Below, one piece after another: positions 25,637 through 35,428 of a DNA stretch of 61,174 nt. Made by a program: the position numbers and the translations under genes. The first letter of the stretch is position 1. Every line of letters begins with the position of its first letter. The notes beneath the pieces are model-generated. The model was given only the letters and a program-made list of their open reading frames with translations, was not told the DNA's origin and did not search any database. Location: contig LXYH01000060.1 of the NCBI GenBank assembly GCA_001650895.1, positions 1-61,174 of the forward strand, written 5' to 3'. The stretch comes from Rhodobacteraceae bacterium EhC02 (lineage in GTDB: Bacteria; Pseudomonadota; Alphaproteobacteria; Rhodobacterales; Rhodobacteraceae).

Positions 25637-27616
25637 ATGCGACACACAGATATCATCGAAAATGAATGGATCACCTTGCCGGACGGCCGCCGGTTGGCAG
25701 CCCGCATCTGGATCCCACATGGCCTTGGCCCTGTCCCCGCGATCCTCGAATATCTTCCCTACCGCAAACGCGATGGCACCGCGCCGCGCGACGAGACCAT
25801 CTATGCGGTGTTCGCCAAGGCCGGCTATGCCGGTGTGCGTGTCGATATTGCCGGTACGGGCGAGTCAGACGGTGAGTTTAATGATGAATATTCCGAGCAG
25901 GAGTTAAGCGACGGAGAGGCGGTTCTGGAGTGGATCGCGTCGCGCGATTGGTGCGACGGCAAGGTCGGAATGATCGGGATTTCATGGGGTGGCTTCAACG
26001 GTCTGCAACTGGCTTACCGCCAGCCCGCAGCGCTGAAAGCCGTTGTCAGCGTGGCCTCGACAACCGACCGCTATGCCGATGACATTCATTTCATGGGCGG
26101 TTGCCTGTTGAGCGATAATGCAAATTGGGCGGGGCAGATGTTTGCCTATCTGTCGCGCCCGCCTGACCCGGCGTTGCGGGATGACTGGCGCGCCGAATGG
26201 ATCAAGCGCATGGAAACGCTGCCGTTCATGGCGGCGGATTGGCTGGGTCACCCGACGCGAGACGCGTTTTGGCAGCACGGATCGGTCTGCGAAGACTATG
26301 AGCGGATCAAAGTGCCGGTGCTCGCGATGACAGGTTGGGCCGATGCCTATGTCAATGCGCCCTCGCAGCTGGTCGCAAACCTGCGCGGCCCTGCAAAAGC
26401 GCTGATGGGACCGTGGGAGCATCGCTATGCGCATATCTCCAAACTGGGGGCTGCGGATTTCCACTCTGAGGTTCTGGGATGGTTTGACCGCTGGCTGAAG
26501 GGCGAACAGAACGGTGCCGAAGACCTGCCGGATTACCGTGTCTTCATGCAAGAACATTTCAACCCGACGGCCCAGAACAAGCCGCGTCAGGGCCGCTGGA
26601 TTGCCGAGAAGGAATGGCCTTCTCCCAACGTGAGCCAGCAAAGATTCTATCTGGGCGATGGCTGTCTGGAGCAGGAGCCGCACGCAGGTGAATGCCTTTT
26701 GTCCACACCTGCCCATGTGGGGCTGGCAAGCGGCGTGTTCTGCGCGGGTATGCGGGTTGATAATGAACTGCCCGGCGATCAAAGCGGTGATGATGCGCTG
26801 TCGGTGTGTTTTGACCTGCCGTTGGATGCGCCGCTGGAACTGCTCGGGCGTGCGGTTCTTAATATTTCGTTCAAGTCGAATGCGCCCGTGGCACAGATCG
26901 TGGCGCGTCTTTGCGACGTCTCGCCCGATGGCGTGTCGCAACGGATCAGTTATCGGCCTTTGAACCTGACCCACCATAGCAGCCACGAAACACCACAGGC
27001 GCTGGTGCCGGGGCACCGCTACCGCGCCAGCATCGCGCTCAACGAATGCGCCCACAGGCTGCGCGCCGGCCATACCCTGCGGCTGGCTTTATCCAACAGC
27101 TATTGGCCAATCGTCTGGCCCGCACCAACAGTCACAACCCTGACGCTTGACCTGCACGAATGCACGCTAGAGTTGCCGGTTCGAACCGTTGCCACGGAGA
27201 TCGCGCCTGCCGCACCGGCAGATCCACAAGACTTTCCGACCCTAGCCGCCGATGTTCTGCGTGAACCGTCAGCCGCCGCCCGAACCGATCTCATGGAGGG
27301 CGGAGTAATCGTGCAAGAAACCTTTGACGACTACGGCGCCACCCGCAACGCGAACCATGGGCTGGAAGTCGGAAGCCATGTGACGACGCGCTACTGCATC
27401 CATCCGGAAGACCCGACCGCCGCGCGGTTTGAATCGCTCTGGGTCTTTACCTTTCAACGCGGCGATTGGTGCGTCGAAATTAAAACCGAAAATACCATGA
27501 CCTGCGATGCCGACAATTTCTATCTGCACCGCAATCTGCGTGCTGTCGAAGGCACGGCTAAAACCGAAGTCCTGACAAAAGAATGGTCGCAGACCATTCC
27601 ACGTGGACTTCTTTGA
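25637..27616 (+). CDS. CocE/NonD family alpha/beta hydrolase (X-Pro dipeptidyl-peptidase S15-like)
   Basis: A 659-residue hydrolase. The N-terminal alpha/beta domain has the nucleophile motif GISWGG with Ser at about residue 116, the acid in TGWADAY and the histidine in GPWEHRYAH. The C-terminal about 250 residues form the jelly-roll domain typical of CocE and PepX enzymes. Members cleave esters or amides, including acylated amino compounds. No signal peptide is visible, so it is likely cytoplasmic. The ATG at 25637 follows GGAGGGGGG. It begins a seven-gene operon with a dipeptide-type importer and an amidohydrolase, suggesting cleavage of an imported amide or ester. Substrate unknown. Confidence 0.88.
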   Translation: MRHTDIIENEWITLPDGRRLAARIWIPHGLGPVPAILEYLPYRKRDGTAPRDETIYAVFAKAGYAGVRVDIAGTGESDGEFNDEYSEQELSDGEAVLEWIASRDWCDGKVGMIGISWGGFNGLQLAYRQPAALKAVVSVASTTDRYADDIHFMGGCLLSDNANWAGQMFAYLSRPPDPALRDDWRAEWIKRMETLPFMAADWLGHPTRDAFWQHGSVCEDYERIKVPVLAMTGWADAYVNAPSQLVANLRGPAKALMGPWEHRYAHISKLGAADFHSEVLGWFDRWLKGEQNGAEDLPDYRVFMQEHFNPTAQNKPRQGRWIAEKEWPSPNVSQQRFYLGDGCLEQEPHAGECLLSTPAHVGLASGVFCAGMRVDNELPGDQSGDDALSVCFDLPLDAPLELLGRAVLNISFKSNAPVAQIVARLCDVSPDGVSQRISYRPLNLTHHSSHETPQALVPGHRYRASIALNECAHRLRAGHTLRLALSNSYWPIVWPAPTVTTLTLDLHECTLELPVRTVATEIAPAAPADPQDFPTLAADVLREPSAAARTDLMEGGVIVQETFDDYGATRNANHGLEVGSHVTTRYCIHPEDPTAARFESLWVFTFQRGDWCVEIKTENTMTCDADNFYLHRNLRAVEGTAKTEVLTKEWSQTIPRGLL

Positions 27617-27638
27617 CTCATCAACTGGGAGAACAGAT

Positions 27639-29201
27639 ATGAGACTTGAGTGGAAAAAGGCATCCGTCGGACGCCGCAACTTCCTGAGAGGTGCCACGGC
27701 CCTCGGGGCGGCGTCGATGCTGCCGATGGGCTGGGCCAGCCGCGCAATGGCGCAAGAAGACGGTGTGTTGCGCATCCGGTCCTACGGTGACCTGAGCACG
27801 ATGGACCCCGCACACAGTGTCGGTGTGGTCGATGAAAACATCCATGCATCGGTTTACAACAAACTGATCCAATACAAGCCGGGTACCGAATGGGGCTGGC
27901 AAATGGATGCCGCTGCGATGATCGAACAGGCGGATGCCACCCATATAAACTTCGCGCTGCGCGATGATATCGGTTTCACCAACGGTCACGGCGCGATGAC
28001 AGCCGAGGACGTAAAATTCTCGTTCGAACGGATCATTGCAGACGCGACGGAATCCCCCAACAAACCAGACATGGGCCCGTTGAGCCATGTCGAGGTCACG
28101 GGTGAGCGCGAAGGCACAATCGTACTGAACGACCCCTTCGCGCCGCTTTGGACCATCGCGCTGCCCTACATCACCGGCAACATCGTCTCCAAGGCCGCGA
28201 CCGAGGCTGCAGGTGGCCGCATCGGCACCGACCCGGTAGCAGAATCCGGCCCCTACCTACGCGCAAGCTGGGCGGCAAAGGAAAAGACAGTGCTCAAGCG
28301 CAACCCTGACTGGAAGGGTGATGCACCGGTTTGGGATACAATCGAAATCCTGCCGATTGATGATGAGAACACCGCCGAGATTGCCTTTGACGCAGGCGAG
28401 CTGGATCTGACCCGCGTTTCGCTTGGCTCGGTTGAACGCTATCGTGGTGGCGTGCCGAACGGTGGGGCGCTGATCGAAAACCCGTCGCTTTACTACGTCT
28501 GGCTTGGCATGAACCTTGACCACCCGAAACTGCAGAACATCAAGCTGCGTCAAGCCATTCAACACGCCATTGACGTGCCGTCGATCCTGCAGGCCGCCTA
28601 TTTCAGTGCAGCGGCCCCCTCGACCGGGATCATTGCGCCTGGCCTGATCGGTCATCGCCCCAGCGAATTGGTGGCACCTGCAGCTGATTTTGCAAAGGCC
28701 GCCGAACTGCTGGCGGAATCCGGCGAAACCAATGTCAGCCTGACCTTGGATGTGCTGAACAAAACTGAGTTTACGACAACGGCACAGATCATTCAGGCCA
28801 CACTTGCCCAGATCGGTATCACGGTTGAAATCAATCTCTTGGAATCCGGTGCCTTCTGGTCGAGCGGAGAAAACGAAAACCTGCAACTGGTGCTGAATCG
28901 GTTCTCGATGGCGCCCGATCCGTCCTATGCGACGGCTTGGTTCACCACCGAACAGGCCGGCATCTGGAACTGGGAGCGGTTCCGCAATGAAGAGTTCGAC
29001 ATGCTGCACAAAGCGGCATCGGCTGAATCGGACAACGCAAAGCGCGATGAGATGTATCGCCGCGCGCAAGACCTGATGGAAGAAAGCGGCGCTTACCGCT
29101 TTATCACGCACGAAGCGACGCCGGTTGTGCATTCGTCACGCGTGGCTCCGGCCCTGCGCCCCGATGGTCTGCCTTTGCTGCGCTATTTCGGCAAAGCATA
29201 A
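27639..29201 (+). CDS. Dipeptide/oligopeptide-type ABC transporter substrate-binding protein (family 5)
   Basis: A 520-residue periplasmic binding protein. The N-terminus carries a twin-arginine signal (VGRRNFLRGATALGAASMLP) with probable cleavage after AMA, so export would be via Tat. Family 5 features include YGDLSTMDPAHSVGVVDENI and DVKFSFERIIADATESPNKP. The chosen ATG (27639) starts just before the signal. It lies 22 bases after the hydrolase gene and is followed at once by two permeases and two ATPases. Ligand unknown; a small peptide or acylated amine would fit the flanking hydrolases. Confidence 0.9.
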   Translation: MRLEWKKASVGRRNFLRGATALGAASMLPMGWASRAMAQEDGVLRIRSYGDLSTMDPAHSVGVVDENIHASVYNKLIQYKPGTEWGWQMDAAAMIEQADATHINFALRDDIGFTNGHGAMTAEDVKFSFERIIADATESPNKPDMGPLSHVEVTGEREGTIVLNDPFAPLWTIALPYITGNIVSKAATEAAGGRIGTDPVAESGPYLRASWAAKEKTVLKRNPDWKGDAPVWDTIEILPIDDENTAEIAFDAGELDLTRVSLGSVERYRGGVPNGGALIENPSLYYVWLGMNLDHPKLQNIKLRQAIQHAIDVPSILQAAYFSAAAPSTGIIAPGLIGHRPSELVAPAADFAKAAELLAESGETNVSLTLDVLNKTEFTTTAQIIQATLAQIGITVEINLLESGAFWSSGENENLQLVLNRFSMAPDPSYATAWFTTEQAGIWNWERFRNEEFDMLHKAASAESDNAKRDEMYRRAQDLMEESGAYRFITHEATPVVHSSRVAPALRPDGLPLLRYFGKA

Positions 29202-29216
29202 AATAGGAGCGCCGCA

Positions 29217-30155
29217 ATGATACAATTCGCTTTCAAACGATTTGCCCTTGCGGCGCTCATTCTGGTCGTGGCCGTCACCGTCATGTTTTTGATGATCCGC
29301 GCGGTGCCTGGTGATCCGGTATCGATCATGCTGGGGCCGCGCGCGACGCCCGAACTCAAGGCGCGGCTCATCGCGGAAATGGGCCTGGATCAATCCCTTC
29401 CCAAACAACTGTTCATTTACTTCAGCGGCTTGCTGCGCGGAGATTTGGGGGTTGATGTGTTTTCGGGTCGGGACGTCACCACAATCGTATTCGAACAACT
29501 GCCCCACACATTGAAGCTGATCTTTTCCGCCATTCTCTGGTCGGCGCTGTTGGGCATCGGTCTGGGATGCTACGCAGCCGCGCACCCGAACACCTGGATC
29601 GACCGGGCCGCCGCCGCCATATCGGTCAGTTTTATCGCGGCACCGGCCTTTGTCGTCGCCTTGCTGTCGTTGTTGGTGTTTGCGGTGTATCTGCAATGGT
29701 TTCCGGCAATTGGTGTAGGCGAAGGGTTCTGGGACACGGCCTGGCATCTGGTGCTGCCCTCCCTTGCCATTGGCCTCAGCTGGGTTGGCTATATCGCCCG
29801 GCTGGTACGGGCCTCCATGCTCGAAGTGCTGGGGGAAAACCACATCCGCACCGCGCGCGCCTTTGGGCTGAGCGAGCGGCGGATCGTTGGTATCTATGCC
29901 CTGCGTATCGCCATTTTGCCGGTCGTGACCGTGATCGGCGTGGGCATGGGCTTCTTGCTGAGTTCGGCTGTCTTCACCGAAATCGTCTTTGCCCGTCCCG
30001 GACTTGGCAAACTGGTCATCGACAGTATCACCTCGCGGAATTACCCCATCGTGATGGGGGCCGTACTGGTTTCGACAGCACTTTTCGTCATCTCGACCGC
30101 CGTTGCCGATTTGATCAACGCAATTCTCGACCCGCGTGCGCGGTCGGGCACTTGA
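29217..30155 (+). CDS. Dipeptide-type ABC transporter permease (DppB family)
   Basis: A 312-residue inner-membrane permease with six hydrophobic segments. DppB hallmarks are the N-terminal FLMIRAVPGDPVSIMLGP, the loop MGLDQSLPKQLFIYFSGLLR and the ATPase-contact EAA loop RLVRASMLEVLGENHIRTAR. It is separated from the binding-protein gene by only 15 bases and from the next permease by 11. No hairpin separates binding protein and permease genes, unlike the native transporters in this window. With the DppC-like partner it forms the channel. Confidence 0.92.
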   Translation: MIQFAFKRFALAALILVVAVTVMFLMIRAVPGDPVSIMLGPRATPELKARLIAEMGLDQSLPKQLFIYFSGLLRGDLGVDVFSGRDVTTIVFEQLPHTLKLIFSAILWSALLGIGLGCYAAAHPNTWIDRAAAAISVSFIAAPAFVVALLSLLVFAVYLQWFPAIGVGEGFWDTAWHLVLPSLAIGLSWVGYIARLVRASMLEVLGENHIRTARAFGLSERRIVGIYALRIAILPVVTVIGVGMGFLLSSAVFTEIVFARPGLGKLVIDSITSRNYPIVMGAVLVSTALFVISTAVADLINAILDPRARSGT

Positions 30156-30166
30156 GAGGCGAAAAC

Positions 30167-31045
30167 ATGACAGACATCATCGCCGACACATCAAAAAGTC
30201 GCTCTGAACTTGCCATCATCATTGCAGGTGTCGCGCGCGATCCGCTGGGCCTGATCGGTTTGATCATTGTCGGCAGTATCGTGTTCTCCGCGATCTTCGC
30301 CTCTTGGATTGTTCCTTACGATCCCATCGCGATGAATATCCCCGACCGGATGCAAGGGCCATCGGGGACCCATCTGCTTGGCACTGACCAGCTGGGCCGT
30401 GACACGTTTTCGCGGGTTATTGCCGGTGGACAAGTTGCCTTGAAAGTTGCCTTGCCCGCCATTTTCGGCGCGATGACTATTGGCCTGACGCTGGGCATGA
30501 TTGCAGGTTACGGGCCGAAATGGCTTGATAATTTCCTGATGCTGCTCTTTGACACGATCCGGTCCTTTCCGACGGTGATGTTTGCGCTGGCCGTTGTCGC
30601 ACTGGTCGGCACCAGCCTGCAAACCGTGGTCTTCGTGGTCATGGCCACCTCGATCCCGACTTACGGCCGGGTGGCGCGGACCCAGACGCTGACCCTGCGC
30701 AACAGCGAGTTCATTCTGGCCGAGCGTGCGATGGGGGCCAGCATGGCGCGTATCTTGGGCGTGCATATGTTGCCCAATATCATCGGCGTGTTGGCTGTTC
30801 TGGCAGCGATGGACATTCCAACCGTGATCGCGCTGGAGGCGGGGCTGAGCTTCCTTGGCCTTGGCGTCAAACCTCCGACGCCAAGCTGGGGCGTGCTCCT
30901 AAAAGACGGCTATGCGCTGATCCGCCAGACGCCGTGGCTGGTGGTTGGGGGCGGTCTGCCGATCATTCTGGCGACACTTGGTTTCACGTTCCTTGGCGAA
31001 ATCCTGCGCGACGTTGTGGACCCGAAGCTGAGGAAGAACCGATGA
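30167..31045 (+). CDS. Dipeptide-type ABC transporter permease (DppC family)
   Basis: A 292-residue permease of usual DppC length. It shows the OppC N-terminal segment DPLGLIGLIIVGSIVFSAIF, the motif GTDQLGRDTFSRVIAGG, and the EAA loop LRNSEFILAERAMGASMARI. The start at ATG 30167 (MTDIIADTS) was chosen because the upstream frame overlaps the DppB-like gene. The end overlaps the first ATPase gene by four bases. Together with the DppB-like protein it should import a peptide-like solute. Confidence 0.92.
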   Translation: MTDIIADTSKSRSELAIIIAGVARDPLGLIGLIIVGSIVFSAIFASWIVPYDPIAMNIPDRMQGPSGTHLLGTDQLGRDTFSRVIAGGQVALKVALPAIFGAMTIGLTLGMIAGYGPKWLDNFLMLLFDTIRSFPTVMFALAVVALVGTSLQTVVFVVMATSIPTYGRVARTQTLTLRNSEFILAERAMGASMARILGVHMLPNIIGVLAVLAAMDIPTVIALEAGLSFLGLGVKPPTPSWGVLLKDGYALIRQTPWLVVGGGLPIILATLGFTFLGEILRDVVDPKLRKNR

Positions 31046-32019
31046 CCGAGACATTGCTGGAAATCGACAACCTCAGCGTCGATTACGAAACCGCGCGCGG
31101 GGATCTTAAGGCGCTGCGCGACATCAGCTTTGATGTGAACAGGGGCGAAATTGTCGGCATTGTCGGCGAAAGCGGTTGTGGGAAGTCAACGCTGATCTCT
31201 GCAATCCTGCGTCTGATCGCGCCAAACACCCGTTTTCGCAACGGTGCCATCCGCTTCAAGGGGGACGACCTGCTGACCCGCACCGAGGAACAGATGCGCG
31301 CCTTGCGTGGGGGCGACATTTCGATCGTATTCCAAGACCCGATGCAGACCCACAACCCGGTGATCACCATCGGCAAGCAAATGGTCGATATTCAGCATCG
31401 GGTAAAAATATCGAAGGCGGAAAAGCTGGCAACCGCCGCCAGGATGCTGGGCGTCGTTGGCATCCCGGACCCCGAGGCGCGGCTGAAACAATACCCGCAC
31501 GAGTTTTCCGGCGGTATGCGTCAGCGGATTGCTATCGCGATGGCGCTGATGTCAGAACCGGACCTGTTGATCGCGGATGAGCCGACAACCGCGCTGGATG
31601 CGACGCTTGAAGTGCAGATCATCGAACGGCTGAAAGACCTGCAACGTGATTTCGGCTGCGCGATCCTGTTCATCTCGCACCACCTTGGCGTCATCGCAGA
31701 ACTTTGTGACCGCGTGGTGGTGATGTATGCAGGTGCCGTGGTCGAAAGCGGCACCGTGCGCGAGATTTTCCACAACCCGAAACACCCCTACACCCGGCGA
31801 CTGATTGAATGCGATCCCGGCCATATCAAGACCCGCGCCCGTGTTTTGCCAACCATCCCCGGCGAAGTACCCGATCTGGCAAACCTGCCTGAGGGCTGCA
31901 TTTTCCGGGAACGCTGCGATCAGGCGATGGCACGCTGTGCGCAAGTGCCACCCCTGACCCGGCTCAGCGAAGGCCATAACGCCGCGTGCTGGTTGAACCA
32001 TGCGGAGGAGATCGCATGA
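31042..32019 (+). CDS. Dipeptide-type ABC transporter ATP-binding protein (DppD family)
   Basis: A 325-residue ATPase. Walker A is GESGCGKST, the signature is FSGGMRQRIAIAMAL and Walker B is LLIADEPTTALD. The C-terminal oligopeptide-transporter extension contains EVPDLANLPEGCIFRERCDQ and further cysteines, as in OppD/DppD proteins that bind an Fe-S cluster. It overlaps the permease and the second ATPase gene by four bases each. It energises import through the two permeases. Confidence 0.93.
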   Translation: MTETLLEIDNLSVDYETARGDLKALRDISFDVNRGEIVGIVGESGCGKSTLISAILRLIAPNTRFRNGAIRFKGDDLLTRTEEQMRALRGGDISIVFQDPMQTHNPVITIGKQMVDIQHRVKISKAEKLATAARMLGVVGIPDPEARLKQYPHEFSGGMRQRIAIAMALMSEPDLLIADEPTTALDATLEVQIIERLKDLQRDFGCAILFISHHLGVIAELCDRVVVMYAGAVVESGTVREIFHNPKHPYTRRLIECDPGHIKTRARVLPTIPGEVPDLANLPEGCIFRERCDQAMARCAQVPPLTRLSEGHNAACWLNHAEEIA

Positions 32020-32945
32020 GCCCGATCCTTGAGGTCAAAGACCTGCAAACCAGCTTTGGCGAGGTCAACGTTCTGGCCGGCGTCAGCTTTGCCGTCGAAC
32101 AGGGCGAAACCTATGCGATGGTCGGTGAAAGCGGCTCGGGCAAGACCACTGTCATCCGTGCGATTGCCGGTCTGGCCCCAGCGCAGGCCGGATCTGTCAA
32201 GTTCGACGGCCAGGAAATTCGCGGCATCGGCGAACGCGCCTTGCGCCCCTTGCGCAAAGACATCGCGATGATGTTTCAGGATCCGACCGGATCGCTGTCA
32301 CCACGCCTGACGATCCGCAACCTGATTACCGAACCCCACAAGATTCAAGGCATGAAAAACCGTGATCTCGATGCCGAGGCGAAGCGGCTTTTGGAGCTGG
32401 TGAACCTGCCGGCGCATTTCGCCGACCGCTATCCCTATCAACTTTCAGGCGGTCAGGCGCGCCGCGTGGGTGTGGCGCGTGCGCTGGCGTTGGAGCCCAA
32501 ACTCATCTTGGCCGATGAGCCCACGGCCGGTCTGGACGTGTCCGTGCAGGGAGAACTTCTGAACCTGCTCAACGATCTGCGCGAACGGCTGGGCCTGTCG
32601 ATGGTGATCATCACCCACAACCTGAATGTTGTGCGCCACGTCGCCGACCGGATGGGCATTCTCTACCTTGGCAGACTGGTCGAGGAAGGTACGACAGAGG
32701 CGATATTTCACGAACCACGCCACCCCTATACCAACTGCCTGCTGAGCGCCAACCCAGAGCCGGACCCCGATGCCCGGCTTGACCGCATTGCTCTGAAGGG
32801 TGAACCGCCCAGCCTGATCCGCCGCCCTTCAGGGTGCGAATTCAGGGATCGCTGCCCTATGGCAAGCGACGTTTGCTCCCAAGTTCCGCAATGGAAAGTC
32901 ACCAATGGCCATGGTGTGCGCTGTCTGACCCCAAGACACCTTTGA
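32016..32945 (+). CDS. Dipeptide-type ABC transporter ATP-binding protein (DppF family)
   Basis: A 309-residue ATPase with Walker A GESGSGKTT, signature LSGGQARRVGVARAL and Walker B LILADEPTAGLD. The C-terminal extension GCEFRDRCPMASDVCSQVPQ is typical of OppF/DppF. The ATG lies in an ATGA overlap with the preceding ATPase. It completes a full importer in this operon. The amidohydrolase gene follows after ten bases. Confidence 0.93.
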   Translation: MSPILEVKDLQTSFGEVNVLAGVSFAVEQGETYAMVGESGSGKTTVIRAIAGLAPAQAGSVKFDGQEIRGIGERALRPLRKDIAMMFQDPTGSLSPRLTIRNLITEPHKIQGMKNRDLDAEAKRLLELVNLPAHFADRYPYQLSGGQARRVGVARALALEPKLILADEPTAGLDVSVQGELLNLLNDLRERLGLSMVIITHNLNVVRHVADRMGILYLGRLVEEGTTEAIFHEPRHPYTNCLLSANPEPDPDARLDRIALKGEPPSLIRRPSGCEFRDRCPMASDVCSQVPQWKVTNGHGVRCLTPRHL

Positions 32946-32955
32946 AAGCCCCATC

Positions 32956-34599
32956 ATGAGCACATCCGCCCTTTATTTCAACGGCCCCATTCTAACGATG
33001 GACCCGCACGATACCGTTGCCGAGGCCGTGTTGACCATCGGCGAAAAGATTGCGACGGTTGGCGCACTGTCTGACCTCAGGGCGCAAATGCCCGCCGATA
33101 CCACGCTGGTTGATCTAGCGGGAAAAACAATGATCCCCGCTTTCATTGACCCGCATGGCCATTTTCCCGATCCCGGATTCATCAGGCTGTTTCGGGTTGA
33201 TTTGTCTTCGCCACCACGCGGGGATTGCGCCGATCTGGCCACAGCGCTGAAGCGGCTCGGCGAGAAGGCCAAAACCATGCCGCGTGGCGAATGGGTCATG
33301 GGCGTTTTGTTCGACAACACAGCCATTGCCGAACGGCGCATGCCGACCCGCGAAGAACTGGATGGGGTTTCGGGCGATCATCCGATCTGGGTGCTGCATG
33401 CTTCTGGTCACAACGGCGTCGCCAATTCTGCAGCCCTTGAGCAAATAGGCCTGACATCTGACACCCCGGATCCCGTCGGCGGACGCTTTGGCCGCGATCC
33501 GCAAACGGGCGACCCGACCGGTCTGATCGAAGGTATCTCGGCCATGGGAAAGTTGGGCGACACAAACTTTCTGATCGACCACGACAGATTCTGGCAGGGG
33601 TTTGCAGAGACCCGTGACGAATATCTGGCCCATGGTTTGACCTACGGACAAAACGCCTGGGCCAGCGCTGAAACACTGGCACAATTTGCGAGCTTTCCCG
33701 CCGATCAAGACCCCGGTTTTGATCTGATGATCCTGCCGGTCGGAGAATTGGAGCCCGCGCTGAGCCAGGGCCCAAATGCGATTCGTGACTTTGACAATCC
33801 CCATTTCACCCTCGGTCCGCGCAAGCTGTTTGCGGATGGGGCGTTTCAGTTGCAGACGGCTTATTTGCGGGACGATTATGCCAATCCGATCTCACCCGAT
33901 GCGCCGCGTGGTGTGCCCTATGTCTCTGCGACCGAACTCAACGCCCAGGTTAAAAAGCTGCATGAGATGGGGTTCCAAATCCATTGTCACTGTAACGGTG
34001 ATGCAGGCGCCGATCTGTTTCTGGATGCAGTTGAAGCGGCGCAAAAAGCCACACCCCGCGATGATCACCGCCACACAATCATCCATGGGCAAGTACTCCA
34101 CGATGACCAGTTCGAACGCATGGCGCGCCTTGGCGTTACGGTCAGTTTCTTTTCTGCGCATATCCATTTCTGGGGTGACCGCCACTATGATACCTTCCTT
34201 GGCCCCGAGCGCGCGGCGCGCCTTTCTGCTGCCGCATCCGCTGCACGACATGGTGTTCGCTATACCCTTCACAACGACGCGTCGGTCACGCCGACGCGCC
34301 CGATCCATCTGGCACATTGCGCGGTGAACAGGGTGACGTCGACAGGAAGGCCGCTGGATGGCGGGCAGAAGATCTCTGTGCTTGCCGCCTTGCGCGCACA
34401 GACCATTGATGCAGCTTGGCAGGTTTTTCTGGAAGACACTCGAGGATCGATTGAAGAGGGCAAGATCGCCGATTTTGCGATCCTGAACCAACTCCTTTTG
34501 GGTCAATCCCAAGACATCCTAGGAGTTCAAGTACTCAAAACAATTCGCCGCGGTAAAACAGTATTCGAAAAATCCGATGAACAGCAGGTCTCGCAATAG
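32956..34599 (+). CDS. Amidohydrolase family protein (YtcJ-like, metal-dependent)
   Basis: A 547-residue member of the amidohydrolase superfamily, YtcJ/AepA branch. The N-terminal metal motif is DPHGHFP, after a beta-sandwich start (LYFNGPILTMDPHDTVAEAV). Further metal-site candidates are HCHCNGDAG and IIHGQVLHDDQF, with the terminal aspartate in LHNDASVTP. Enzymes of this group hydrolyse N-formyl, N-acyl or cyclic amides. It is last in the islet operon behind the importer, which suggests it completes breakdown of the imported amide. Exact substrate unknown. Confidence 0.87.
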   Translation: MSTSALYFNGPILTMDPHDTVAEAVLTIGEKIATVGALSDLRAQMPADTTLVDLAGKTMIPAFIDPHGHFPDPGFIRLFRVDLSSPPRGDCADLATALKRLGEKAKTMPRGEWVMGVLFDNTAIAERRMPTREELDGVSGDHPIWVLHASGHNGVANSAALEQIGLTSDTPDPVGGRFGRDPQTGDPTGLIEGISAMGKLGDTNFLIDHDRFWQGFAETRDEYLAHGLTYGQNAWASAETLAQFASFPADQDPGFDLMILPVGELEPALSQGPNAIRDFDNPHFTLGPRKLFADGAFQLQTAYLRDDYANPISPDAPRGVPYVSATELNAQVKKLHEMGFQIHCHCNGDAGADLFLDAVEAAQKATPRDDHRHTIIHGQVLHDDQFERMARLGVTVSFFSAHIHFWGDRHYDTFLGPERAARLSAAASAARHGVRYTLHNDASVTPTRPIHLAHCAVNRVTSTGRPLDGGQKISVLAALRAQTIDAAWQVFLEDTRGSIEEGKIADFAILNQLLLGQSQDILGVQVLKTIRRGKTVFEKSDEQQVSQ

Positions 34600-34788
34600 C
34601 GGCAGCTTAAGGCGGTTTTCAGTCATTCAAACTCTGCGCAGCATCCGATGAAATGGGCTCGAAGCGGACACGCGTCGGTGCGGCACGCTTGTTCAACTTG
34701 ATCGTCTTTATGCTCGGCGAATGTGCTATGATTGGGTTTCGGCAAACTGCCGACGATGTGGTGGGAGTGGTGGATGGGAGCAATCACT

Positions 34789-35421
34789 ATGCCAACTACA
34801 AACCTACCTGCCATTCGTGCATGTCGCCCAGCTTGGAACAAGGGGCGGATCGTCGGCCAGAAGCGACCGCTTGCACCGAAAAACGTCTGGGCAATCCGCG
34901 TTCGTCTTGAGATTGCCGAGAAGATAAGAGAACTGGCGCTCTTTAATCTCGCCATCGACAGTAAGTTGCGGGGCTGCGACCTGGTAAAATTGAAGGTCTC
35001 TGATGTCTATGCTGCCGGACAGGTCAAGCACCGCGCTTCCATCGTCCAGAGCAAAACGCGTAAGCCGGTCAGCTTCGAGATCACCGAGGGCACGCGAAAG
35101 GCTGTCGCGGTTTGGCTCGAAGATCCCTTGATGATAGGCTCGAAACATTTGTGGCCGGGCCGCTTCCACGAGCGCCTTCATATTTCCACAAGGCAATACG
35201 CTCGTCTGGTGCGTGAATGGGTGACCTCAATTGGCCTAGAGCCGAGCGCATATGGCACCCACTCCATGCGGCGGACCAAGGTGGCACAGATATACCGCAA
35301 AACCGGCAACCTACGCGCGGTTCAGCTTTTGTTGGGCCATACGAAAATGGATAGCACGGTGCGCTATTTAGGCGTTGAACTCGAAGATGCGCTGACCATC
35401 GCGGAGGCGGTGGAAATCTGA
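34789..35421 (+). CDS. Orphan tyrosine recombinase/integrase-like protein
   Basis: A 210-residue protein that is essentially the catalytic domain of a tyrosine recombinase without an N-terminal core-binding domain. All expected residues are visible: Arg61 in LRGCDLVKLKV, Lys in QSKTRKP (about 89-92), His158 and Arg161 in THSMRR, His184 in LLGHTKMD, and Tyr193 in VRYLGV. The ATG at 34789 was chosen; the preceding frame is low in conservation and rich in Met/Trp. Short integrases like this are scattered through alphaproteobacterial genomes and can mark mobile DNA. It stands at the right end of the AT-richer islet and is followed by a perfect hairpin. Confidence 0.82.
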   Translation: MPTTNLPAIRACRPAWNKGRIVGQKRPLAPKNVWAIRVRLEIAEKIRELALFNLAIDSKLRGCDLVKLKVSDVYAAGQVKHRASIVQSKTRKPVSFEITEGTRKAVAVWLEDPLMIGSKHLWPGRFHERLHISTRQYARLVREWVTSIGLEPSAYGTHSMRRTKVAQIYRKTGNLRAVQLLLGHTKMDSTVRYLGVELEDALTIAEAVEI

Positions 35422-35428
35422 ATGCCTT

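Noticed and set aside
29567-30166. N-terminal extension of the DppC-like gene
   Set aside because: It overlaps the DppB-like gene in another frame and lacks permease sequence; the DppC N-terminus starts at 30167.
34600-34788. Upstream extension or separate small gene before the recombinase
   Set aside because: Overlapping short frames in this stretch have unusual Met/Trp-rich content and no conserved motif; it is treated as the recombinase leader.
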